A DNA stretch of 64,000 nt from the NCBI RefSeq assembly GCF_900205965.1, contig NZ_OAOF01000002.1, forward strand, positions 310,001 to 374,000, written 5' to 3'. This DNA is from Lacrimispora amygdalina (GTDB lineage: Bacteria; Bacillota; Clostridia; Lachnospirales; Lachnospiraceae). Below are positions 27,455 through 34,476 of this stretch, piece by piece; within the stretch, counting starts at the first letter, position 1; every line of letters starts with the position of its first letter. Position numbers and translations under genes: made by a program. The notes beneath the pieces were generated by a model that had not been told where the DNA came from, did no database searches, and saw only the letters and a list, made by a program, of their open reading frames with translations.

Positions 27455-27488
27455 CTATAACATCAGGACAAAATAAAGGGCAATTTTG

Positions 27489-27528
27489 AAGCGGCTGTGT
27501 TCTTCGTAACTGAAAAACACAGCCGCTT
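27489..27528. terminator. Inverted repeat after tRNA-Ser
   Basis: AAGCGGCTGTGTT pairs perfectly with AACACAGCCGCTT, 14-nt loop. There is no long T run on either side, but its place between the tRNA and a convergent gene suggests bidirectional termination. Confidence 0.6.
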
Positions 27529-27576
27529 TAACCATAGTTTCGATAAATCCATCCTTTTGCAAACCTTCATATTATT

Positions 27577-28449
27577 TTAGTTTTTATCTGTACGCAGCTT
27601 CCTTAAAATTTCCAGTAGCACGGCAACAAAATATGCTTTCACCGTATTGCCAAGGATTTCTTCAATTACTCTGGGAATCCATATAACTGCAAACGGCAGT
27701 ACCTTCCATGCGGTAAAGATTGTTTCACGAAGGACGATGGTATTAAGGGTGGTAACAATCAAGCCGGAACCAATCATAGCGATAAGCAGTTGGGGGATCT
27801 GCCCCTTGCTTGTATCATGATTAAGCCTTTTCGTTATGAAAAAATCAGCGGCTAACAACAGGATACCGAGAGCCGCGCATACAATCATTGCGGTCGTGAC
27901 CCAAGTAATGTAGGTTTTAAGATTCCCCGATGGATCTTTTACATCAATGGTTCTTTCAATCAGCATTTTGCTGATAAGGTGCATGTTGTCTGTATTGATG
28001 TTTTCTTTTTGTACCTGATTGTAGAATTCACTATTAACGCCATCGGCAGCCAGAAACGCATGATCGAAAATACCTGCTGATAACATGAGTGCGGAAAAAA
28101 TTAAAACTGCAATTCTCATTTTCTTGCTGTCTTTGTTGCGAAGGGCAGACCATAATGCGCCCCGGATAAAACCACCGGCAGCTACGACCAGTGTCATGAG
28201 AGGGATATAGGTTCCAACAGGTTTCAAAAGGTAACCCAAAAAGTCAGACAGCCCGGACACAACAGAGCCATACACAGGTCCAAATAAAAGGGATGGCATA
28301 ATGGAAAAAATGCCGGAGATGCCAACGCTCATACCATTTTGTCCAAACACGGGTATGTAGAAAGAAAATGCTGTTTTCAAAACGAGTGAAATACTCAGGA
28401 ATACCGCAGAGATTGTGATGCGGCGCACATATAAAGATGATTCTTTCAA
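27577..28449 (-). CDS. ECF transporter S component, probably folate type
   Basis: 290 residues with a TTG start at 28449 placed 9 nt after AAGGGAG; a longer start at 28497 has no ribosome site. There are about six membrane segments, with the fold of energy-coupling-factor substrate-binding proteins (ISAVFLSISLVL, FGPVYGSVVSGLSDFLGYLLKP, GGFIRGALW). A soluble insertion at about 130-175 is unusual. A ZTP riboswitch lies upstream, and such switches often control folate transporters and one-carbon enzymes, which points to folate as cargo. The ATPase and T subunits must be encoded elsewhere. Confidence 0.85.
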   Translation of the reverse strand: MKESSLYVRRITISAVFLSISLVLKTAFSFYIPVFGQNGMSVGISGIFSIMPSLLFGPVYGSVVSGLSDFLGYLLKPVGTYIPLMTLVVAAGGFIRGALWSALRNKDSKKMRIAVLIFSALMLSAGIFDHAFLAADGVNSEFYNQVQKENINTDNMHLISKMLIERTIDVKDPSGNLKTYITWVTTAMIVCAALGILLLAADFFITKRLNHDTSKGQIPQLLIAMIGSGLIVTTLNTIVLRETIFTAWKVLPFAVIWIPRVIEEILGNTVKAYFVAVLLEILRKLRTDKN

Positions 28450-28564
28450 TTTAAACTTCTCCCTTCTTAAATAGAACATGAAATTTACACTGCTCATGAT
28501 TAAAATGTTCTTTGAATGGTATTAACTCATTCAGAAAATAAAAAAGGCCCACTAATCCAAGCAT

Positions 28565-28636
28565 CATGCCCAGACGGTCGGCTTCAAAAACGCTGTACTC
28601 CCTGTGGTTATTCCACTTCCGTCAGTTATACAGCGT
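28565..28636 (-). ncRNA. ZTP (ZMP/pfl) riboswitch
   Basis: On the minus strand CGCTGTA (28629-28635) pairs with TACAGCG (28591-28597) as the outer stem. GTGG-AATAA-CCAC forms the inner hairpin, followed by AGGGAGTAC, and then GCCGACCGTCTGGGCA, the conserved 3' part. GACGG in the 5' half pairs with CCGTC in the 3' half as the pseudoknot; the usual GGCGG/CCGCC is changed on both sides, which supports the structure. A run of T near 28536-28541 ends the leader. It senses ZMP/ZTP, a sign of 10-formyl-tetrahydrofolate shortage. Confidence 0.85.
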
Positions 28637-28640
28637 ATTC

Positions 28641-28669
28641 ATGCTATCACTACTTCTTAAGATTGTCAA
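28641..28669 (-). promoter_or_regulatory. Promoter of the riboswitch-ECF transcript
   Basis: Minus strand TTGACA (28664-28669), 17-bp spacer, TAGCAT (28641-28646). Transcription would begin right before the riboswitch outer stem. Confidence 0.75.
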
Positions 28670-28704
28670 CTCATCAAGGTTGGCTCGAATACAGCGGTAT
28701 TAAA

Positions 28705-28896
28705 ATGGATGTAGTATCGGCTGATATTTATATCACCATGCAGGATTTAACGGGGAATCGCATCGACAGCACAACCGGATTGAATAATAACTACTCCATC
28801 AATCACCCCTTTGGCGGCTCTGCATCCTGTTACTTTTCCGTTGAAAGAAGCAGAATAGTCGATTTTGAAGAGAGAATGGAGGAATCGCTGAATTGA
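28705..28896 (+). pseudogene. Possible gene fragment of unknown family
   Basis: 63 codons with protein-like composition (MDVVSADIYITMQDLTGNRI, then INHPFGGSASCYF) end at 28896, 40 nt before the CO dehydrogenase region. There is no ribosome site, and the frame upstream is antisense to the riboswitch and so not coding. It may be the tail of a lost gene. I do not recognise it. Confidence 0.3.
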
Positions 28897-28947
28897 TTTT
28901 TCTCAAAACTGACATACTACCTTTGATAATAAGAAATGGAGGTCACT

Positions 28948-30858
28948 ATGTCAGAAGCAGTTTTAGAAAAACCAAAGGATCGTGTCAGTTATCACGATTC
29001 CGTAGAAGAAATGCTGGTACGAATCAGAGATGATGGTTTATCCAGCGTATTCTCAAGATTTGACGAGCAGGAAAAGATACGGTGCAAATTTTGTCTCCAG
29101 GGCCTTAGCTGTCAGCTGTGCACTAATGGTCCCTGCCGGATTAATGAACAGAAAGGTCCTGAAAAAGGCGCCTGCGGAATCGGTCCGGATGCCATGGCTA
29201 TGAGAAATCTCCTTATGAGAAATATCATGGGAGCTGCTACTTATGCACATCATGCCTATGAAGCATTTCGGACGCTGAAAGAAACAGGAAAAGGAAATAC
29301 CACATTTCAGATCACTGATACGGAAAAACTGAAGTGGATGTGTGAAAAGACGGGAATTGACACCAGTCAGTCCGTCAATGAGATGGCAACCTGCCTTGCT
29401 GAGTTATTGGATCGGGAAATGAAAGTGAATCCCGATCAGCACAGTATTATGGTGGAGGCATTTGCGCCAAAAAAGAGGAAAAAAGTATGGCATGATCTAA
29501 ATATTTATCCTTCCGGAATTGAACATGAGGTGCAAAACAGCATTGCCAGCTGTCTGACCAATGTGGATGGAGACTATGTCTCTCTTGCAAAAAAAGCATT
29601 GCGGCTTGGTCTGTCCACCATCTACACCGCTCAAATCGGTCTTGAAATGACCCAGGACATTTTGTTCGGCACTCCGATGCCCCATGAAGTAGATGTGGAT
29701 TTAGGCATTATGGACCCGGATTATGTAAACATTGCATTTAACGGTCATCAGCCATGGATTGGTGCTGCTGCCCTTATGAAAGCCAGAACAAAAGAATTTC
29801 AGGAGCTGGCAAAGCAATGCGGTGCAAAGGGAATTCACATCGTAGGCTCGATTGAAACAGGACAGGAACTTCTCCAGAGATTTGAAATGGATGATGTTTT
29901 TGTTGGACTGATGGGCAACTGGCTGGCCATTGAACCTTTCTTAGCTACAGGAACAGTGGACGCATTTGTCATGGAGGAAAACTGCTCTCCGCCTGCCATT
30001 GATCAGTATGCAGAAAAATATCAGGTTGCCCTTGTCAGCGTCAGCACCATCATTGGTGTTCCCGGAACGGAACACGAAATGCCTTACTATCCTCAAAAAG
30101 CGGAAGAAATGGCTGAGAAATGTATTCACATTGCAATTGAGAACTTCAAAAAAAGACATGATAAAATTAAACCCATGGTACCTGGTCATGTTCAGAAAGC
30201 AATTGCCGGCTTCTCAACGGAGGCCGTACTGAATGCAATCGGAAATGACTTACAAAATCTTGTAGATGTTATTGCAAAAGGACAGCTCAAAGGAATTGTT
30301 GCTCTGGCTAACTGTTCCACCTTAAGAAACGGCCCTCAGGACTGGAATACTGTAAACCTGGCAAAACAGCTGATTAAAAGAGATATCCTGGTAGTAGCCG
30401 GGGGGTGCGGAAACCATGGTCTTGAGGTTGCAGGCATGTGTAATCTGGATGCAATTAACGAAGCCGGAAGCGGCTTAAAGGCAGTCTGCAGCGCACTGAA
30501 GATTCCTCCGGTATTAAGCTTTGGTACCTGCACTGATACAGGAAGAATCTCCATGCTGGTAACAGCTCTGGCTGACTATCTTGATGTGGATATCTCTGAT
30601 CTACCCATCGCAGTCACCGCACCGGAATGGATGGAGCAGAAAGCTACCATAGACGGAGTATTTGCTGTTGCTTACGGTGCCTTCACTCATCTTTCCCCTA
30701 CCCCGTTTATCACTGGCGCACCTAAGCTTGTGAAACTGCTCACAGAGGATGTGGAAAGTTTAACTGGAGGTAAAGTGGCTCTGGGAGATGATCCTGTGGA
30801 AGTGGCGGAAAAAATAGAGAGCCATATCATGAAAAAACGAAAAGGAATGGGTCTGTAA
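28948..30858 (+). CDS. cooS: Anaerobic Ni-containing carbon-monoxide dehydrogenase catalytic subunit
   Basis: 636 residues from the ATG at 28948, 5 nt after GGAGG; an ATG at 28936 overlaps the ribosome site. The N-terminus has the B- and D-cluster cysteines (CKFCLQGLSCQLCTNGPCRI, GACGIG). Later motifs for the Ni-4Fe-4S C-cluster include EENCSPPAIDQY, ALANCSTLRN, VVAGGCGNHGLEVAG and SFGTCTDTGRIS. It interconverts CO and CO2 with a ferredoxin. No cooF, cooC, hydrogenase or acetyl-CoA synthase gene is adjacent, so this is a stand-alone enzyme whose electron partner and nickel chaperone are elsewhere. Confidence 0.96.
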   Translation: MSEAVLEKPKDRVSYHDSVEEMLVRIRDDGLSSVFSRFDEQEKIRCKFCLQGLSCQLCTNGPCRINEQKGPEKGACGIGPDAMAMRNLLMRNIMGAATYAHHAYEAFRTLKETGKGNTTFQITDTEKLKWMCEKTGIDTSQSVNEMATCLAELLDREMKVNPDQHSIMVEAFAPKKRKKVWHDLNIYPSGIEHEVQNSIASCLTNVDGDYVSLAKKALRLGLSTIYTAQIGLEMTQDILFGTPMPHEVDVDLGIMDPDYVNIAFNGHQPWIGAAALMKARTKEFQELAKQCGAKGIHIVGSIETGQELLQRFEMDDVFVGLMGNWLAIEPFLATGTVDAFVMEENCSPPAIDQYAEKYQVALVSVSTIIGVPGTEHEMPYYPQKAEEMAEKCIHIAIENFKKRHDKIKPMVPGHVQKAIAGFSTEAVLNAIGNDLQNLVDVIAKGQLKGIVALANCSTLRNGPQDWNTVNLAKQLIKRDILVVAGGCGNHGLEVAGMCNLDAINEAGSGLKAVCSALKIPPVLSFGTCTDTGRISMLVTALADYLDVDISDLPIAVTAPEWMEQKATIDGVFAVAYGAFTHLSPTPFITGAPKLVKLLTEDVESLTGGKVALGDDPVEVAEKIESHIMKKRKGMGL

Positions 30859-30871
30859 TAAAAGTATATGC

Positions 30872-30911
30872 AACTAAGAAGGAGGGACCGTATATTTCCT
30901 CCTTCTTAGTT
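30872..30911 (+). terminator. Terminator of cooS
   Basis: AACTAAGAAGGAGG pairs perfectly with CCTCCTTCTTAGTT, 12-nt loop, 13 nt after the stop. There is no T run behind it. The 200 nt after it up to 31112 hold no gene that I can see. Confidence 0.65.
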
Positions 30912-31112
30912 CACAATTGCAATAATTTTTAAAATATTAGAATTTATAGCGTTAATCTGTATCATAATCTGCTGTATTAAATATCAAAAGAACCATAGTC
31001 ATTAGTAAGATCTGGAATTGGAACATACATATAATGATTGAAGCAGACGCACTTATGATATATAATAGCACGGAAGTATAATTACTACCCTTTCTACTAC
31101 TGGAGAAACCTT

Positions 31113-31775
31113 ATGAAACAGTTCCTTATATTTATTCAGAAAGAACCCGTTCTGACTGCTGCTTCCATTCTTGCTATCATTTCTGTATTCTTTGTTCCGC
31201 CGGATTCAACCTACCTAAAGTACATAGATTATAAAACCTTACTCTGTCTGTTCTGTCTTATGGCTGCAATTAAGGGAATTGAGCGGGAAGGGCTTTTAAA
31301 CACAGTGTCGCTGAAGCTTTCAGCCGGTATGAAAAACAGAAAGTCTTTTATTTTTCTGCTTGTCTTTACCTGTTTTTTTGCTTCCATGTTTATGACCAAT
31401 GACGTAGCGCTGATCGCCCTGGTCCCCATAACCCTGACTGCGCTCTCCCTGTGCGGGCAGGAACGTCATACCGCTCTGGTTGTGGTTTTGCAGACCATCG
31501 CCGCTAATATCGGTTCCAGCCTGACACCGATCGGAAATCCCCAGAACCTCTATCTGTTTACCAGATATGGATTTCAACTGCCTTCCTTTCTCAAAGTAAC
31601 GCTCCCACTGGTATTGTTTGGGGGGCTGCTGCTTGCACTGGTGTGTTTTTTAATCCCGGCATGTCCGATCAGTCAGGTATTAACCACTGCACCGCTGATA
31701 CGGAAAAAAACTGTTATCCTCTATGGCGCCATGTTCTTTCTGGCTGTTGCGGCCGTCTTAAGACTGATTCCTTAA
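31113..31775 (+). pseudogene. SLC13/ArsB-type anion (citrate-like) transporter, C-terminal half missing
   Basis: 220 residues with about six membrane segments: FVPPDSTYLKYIDYKTL, TNDVALIALVPIT and NIGSSLTPIGNPQNLYLF are typical of the CitMHS/ArsB superfamily, whose clostridial members have about 370 residues and a second, similar half. This one stops at VLRLIP. A short stretch in another frame just after the stop (LLALPLAVILSIQLG) looks membrane-like and could be a frameshifted remnant, but no further second half follows. It is probably inactive; a half-size dimer cannot be excluded. Confidence 0.7.
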
Positions 31776-31816
31776 ACAGCCAAAGGCTTCTGGCTCTGCC
31801 TCTGGCTGTTATCCTA

Positions 31817-32077
31817 TCAATCCAACTGGGATAGAAAATATGCTGCTTTTTCCTGGTCTTTCTTATAAACAAAAAGTCTGTAAAAATTCTTTACATTACC
31901 GGTTCTTCCTAAAATCGGATTTCTGCCGTTTAAGTTATTCATTGATAACCGCAAACTATTATTGGTTGTTTCTGTCATATAATAAATATCATTTTCCCGC
32001 AATTTATTTTTTACCCGGTACAGTTTTTCAAGATCCTGCGTACTGTAAATTTCTACCAGCTTTTTTTTAAACAGCAT
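31817..32077 (-). CDS. Small hypothetical protein (DUF2007-like)
   Basis: 86 residues, soluble, starting MLFKKKLVEIYSTQDLEKLY. The pattern of an N-terminal beta strand, a helix, a mid loop with NGRNPILGRTGNVKNFYRLFVYKKD and a C-terminal helix resembles small putative signal-transducing proteins of the DUF2007 type. A second protein of the same plan is encoded at 59974-60222. The function is unknown. The gene overlaps nothing and may be single. Confidence 0.6.
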   Translation of the reverse strand: MLFKKKLVEIYSTQDLEKLYRVKNKLRENDIYYMTETTNNSLRLSMNNLNGRNPILGRTGNVKNFYRLFVYKKDQEKAAYFLSQLD

Positions 32078-32181
32078 ATTCTCTACCTTCCCGCTCCAAT
32101 TCTATCCTGGAACTGTATACCCTTTCTTTCTATTATAACAAAAACAGCTGTCTGTTACAAGCAGGCAGCTATTCTTTAAAT

Positions 32182-33003
32182 TTATTCTGTTTTTTTAACC
32201 GGATAGCAGATCTCTGTTACCATCTCATCCGGATTCTGTGTCTGAGCCGGGCTGACGTGATAGATACAGAACATGGGACCGTTATATACATAATTATTGT
32301 CCTTAACCCAGTTTGCAACTGCAAGATTTACATCTGTAATCTGCTCATAGCTTCCTTTGTATACCGCAGATGCAATTTCCACCTCTGGCACTGTTTTAAA
32401 TATTACATGTTCTGTGTTGTCATAGGAACCCTTTACGGATATCTGAATTTCCACATCAACATCCCCCTCCTTATACCCCTGGTCATGAAATACTGCCAGA
32501 GAATACATGGGGTCGGCCATTTGCAGATTCATATTCCCGGTCTCTTCCCCAAGCCGCTTCCATAGCAGCCCTTCCTGGTCATAAGCCGGAATAATCTCCC
32601 TTACACTGGCTACATACCTTTGAGGCATTGTTTTTAAAACTACATTATAATTCATTGCCCTATCATCCTTTCTCAGCCTTTTTATGGCTGCATCAAGGAG
32701 TAATAGCCGTTGCCCGCTTTCCTCTATTTCTTCCTGTACTTCCAATCTTCTTGTTTCTAAGAACTTTGCCAGTTCCCTGGGATCATCATATTTGATTAAT
32801 ATCTCCCCAATCACTGCAAGACTAAACCCCATTTCCTTTAAGGCATTAATTCTGACAGCTTTCGTGAGCTGTTCCTCACTGTAATAGCGGTATCCGGTAA
32901 AGCGGTCTATACTCCTTGGTCTCAGCAGTCCGATTTCGTCGTAATGACGGAGCATACGGATACTGATTCTTGACAATTTCGAAAAATCTCCTATTTTCAG
33001 CAT
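32182..33003 (-). CDS. MerR-family regulator with GyrI-like effector domain
   Basis: 273 residues. The N-terminal winged helix reads IGDFSKLSRISIRMLRHYDEIGLL, the typical MerR start, then a long coiled dimer helix (about 75-115). Residues 120-273 are a GyrI/Bacterial-effector-binding domain (VLKTMPQRYVASVREIIP, ending TEICYPVKK), so it probably senses amphipathic drugs like BmrR. No efflux gene is adjacent. Its own promoter has the 19-bp spacer of MerR targets, so it is probably autoregulated. Confidence 0.92.
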   Translation of the reverse strand: MLKIGDFSKLSRISIRMLRHYDEIGLLRPRSIDRFTGYRYYSEEQLTKAVRINALKEMGFSLAVIGEILIKYDDPRELAKFLETRRLEVQEEIEESGQRLLLLDAAIKRLRKDDRAMNYNVVLKTMPQRYVASVREIIPAYDQEGLLWKRLGEETGNMNLQMADPMYSLAVFHDQGYKEGDVDVEIQISVKGSYDNTEHVIFKTVPEVEIASAVYKGSYEQITDVNLAVANWVKDNNYVYNGPMFCIYHVSPAQTQNPDEMVTEICYPVKKTE

Positions 33004-33042
33004 GCTGTTTTCCTCACATATATGTTTGTTGAGCTCATGTTT

Positions 33043-33073
33043 AGTATAGAGTATACCATAGTGTGAGAGTCAA
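33043..33073 (-). promoter_or_regulatory. MerR-type promoter with 19-bp spacer
   Basis: Minus strand TTGACT (33068-33073), spacer of exactly 19 bp containing CTCACACTATGGTATACTC, and TATACT (33043-33048). GTATAGAGTATAC (33044-33056) is a perfect palindrome overlapping the -10. Over-long spacers are the hallmark of promoters activated by MerR proteins through DNA distortion. Confidence 0.65.
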
Positions 33074-33147
33074 TTAAAATTTATTTATACATATTTTTAA
33101 TTCTTTATGTCAAAACTGATTTCTATAAGAAAGGAGAGTGAATCTCA

Positions 33148-33459
33148 ATGCTGTTAGTTACTACAGACTATATTCCAGGAAAAGAACTGACACTTTTAGG
33201 CATGGTAAAAGGAAGTACCATACAATCTAAGAATTTAGGAAGAGACATAACTCAGGGACTAAAAACGTTAGTTGGAGGGGAATTAAAGGCATATACCGAA
33301 ATGATGGATGAGGCCAGAGAACTGGCAACCAGACGTATGGTGCAGGAAGGGGAGGCGATGAATGCGGAAGCCATAGTGAATATTCGTTACTCTGCTTCTT
33401 CCATTATGCAGGGTGCAGCGGAGGTTCTGGTTTACGGCACTGCTGCTGTATTTAAGTAA
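33148..33459 (+). CDS. YbjQ/UPF0145 family protein
   Basis: 103 residues. LLVTTDYIPGKELTLLGMVKGSTIQSKNLGRD and the C-terminal AMNAEAIVNIRYSASSIMQGAAEVLVYGTA are the standard sequence of this small, pentamer-forming family, sometimes annotated as heavy-metal binding. AGGAGAG precedes the start. Divergent from the MerR gene, and followed by a small membrane protein. No precise function is known. Confidence 0.9.
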   Translation: MLLVTTDYIPGKELTLLGMVKGSTIQSKNLGRDITQGLKTLVGGELKAYTEMMDEARELATRRMVQEGEAMNAEAIVNIRYSASSIMQGAAEVLVYGTAAVFK

Positions 33460-33490
33460 CTGTTACTGTCAGATTAATTGGGGGATTGAT

Positions 33491-33712
33491 ATGAAAAAAT
33501 TTGCAAAGAATCTGTTATTTATCTTAGGACTTATCATCCTGTTTCTTTTCTTTATCCTAATAACCTATGAATATTGTCTGCTTAAAACCAGACTTTTTCT
33601 CGTTCCGGATGTGTTTATCGCCAGCTTCCTGCTTTCCGGCATTCTGCTATTCATTCCCGGAATATTTTGTATCGCTGCTTCTTATATGCTGAAAAGAAAC
33701 GAACTCAAATAA
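33491..33712 (+). CDS. Small two-segment membrane protein
   Basis: 73 residues from the ATG at 33491 behind GGGGGAT. Two hydrophobic segments (about 5-28 and 40-64) with short charged ends. It follows the YbjQ gene by 31 nt and may share its transcript. I do not recognise a family. Confidence 0.6.
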   Translation: MKKFAKNLLFILGLIILFLFFILITYEYCLLKTRLFLVPDVFIASFLLSGILLFIPGIFCIAASYMLKRNELK

Positions 33713-33746
33713 AAAACATCGTTTCCTAGAAGGAAGCGATGTTTTT
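33712..33746. terminator. Bidirectional terminator
   Basis: AAAAACATCGTTTCC pairs with GGAAGCGATGTTTTT (one G-T pair), loop TAGAA, between two convergent genes. Confidence 0.85.
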
Positions 33747-33748
33747 CA

Positions 33749-34333
33749 TTATAAAGGCTGATAAAGCAGGCCATCCTTTGTACTGTACCAGATCAGCAAT
33801 CCATGTCCCTGCCTGGGTATCCTGACATGGAAATCCCATTCCGGATATTGTTTGATTACCTGGATACGGTCTCCTGATGCAAAGGCAAGAAATGAGATAT
33901 AAACTTCTTTATTCATAGGATGTTTGCTGGAAATAAACCAGTCATCTTCTACCAACTGTACGGTAAGTTTTTCTCCTTCCTCTGCTTTTTTCAGCTCCAG
34001 CGCGGAAAGCTTTCTTTTGCAGCAGGATACTTCTGCATCTCCCGTGGAGAATGTAATACTTCCGCAGGCAGGGCAGACATAGTATTTTATCTGTTTCATA
34101 TTTCCTCCTGTTATGTCATTGGGAGTCAAATCACCCTTCAGTAAATTCTGTATGTCAATTCCAAAGAGCCTGGAAAGCTCAGATATTAAAGATATATCCG
34201 GTAACCCCTTGCCTCTCTCCCATTTGGAAACGGTTTTATCACTGATATGCAGTTCTTCTGCAAGCTCTTTCTGTGTCATGCTATGCTCACTCCGAAGCTG
34301 GCGGATTAAGTCTCCTACATTACCGGCTGTCAT
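33749..34333 (-). CDS. XRE regulator fused to a desulfoferrodoxin-like domain
   Basis: 194 residues. Residues 1-70 are a Cro/cI-type helix-turn-helix (IRQLRSEHSMTQKELAEELHISDKTVSKWERGKGLPD). From about 80 comes a small cysteine knuckle (YYVCPACGSITF, SCCKRKL), then a domain that resembles superoxide reductase (SSKHPMNKEVYISFLAF). Only one of the iron-ligand histidines is evident and the C-terminal Cys/His pair is absent, so it is not a working reductase. It may sense metal or redox state, but this is inference. Confidence 0.8.
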   Translation of the reverse strand: MTAGNVGDLIRQLRSEHSMTQKELAEELHISDKTVSKWERGKGLPDISLISELSRLFGIDIQNLLKGDLTPNDITGGNMKQIKYYVCPACGSITFSTGDAEVSCCKRKLSALELKKAEEGEKLTVQLVEDDWFISSKHPMNKEVYISFLAFASGDRIQVIKQYPEWDFHVRIPRQGHGLLIWYSTKDGLLYQPL

Positions 34334-34440
34334 CGGCAGCCCTCCCTTTTGTATTATGATTTAGTTTAGTATTTCCTTATCTCTGTAATTATAACTGCCT
34401 CAGGCATTTTTTTCAATCTACGCTGCGTTGAGTCAAAAAA

Positions 34441-34465
34441 CAGCCCGGAATTAATTACCGGACTG
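34441..34465 (-). terminator. Terminator of the LysM gene
   Basis: Minus strand CAGTCCGG...CCGGGCTG stem, then TTTTTTG, 12 nt after the stop at 34477. Confidence 0.8.
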
Positions 34466-34476
34466 CCTTTCTTTTC

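Noticed and set aside
28516..28704. N-terminal half of a plus-strand frame antisense to the riboswitch
   Set aside because: It overlaps the structured RNA and its promoter on the other strand and looks non-coding; only the last part could be a gene remnant.
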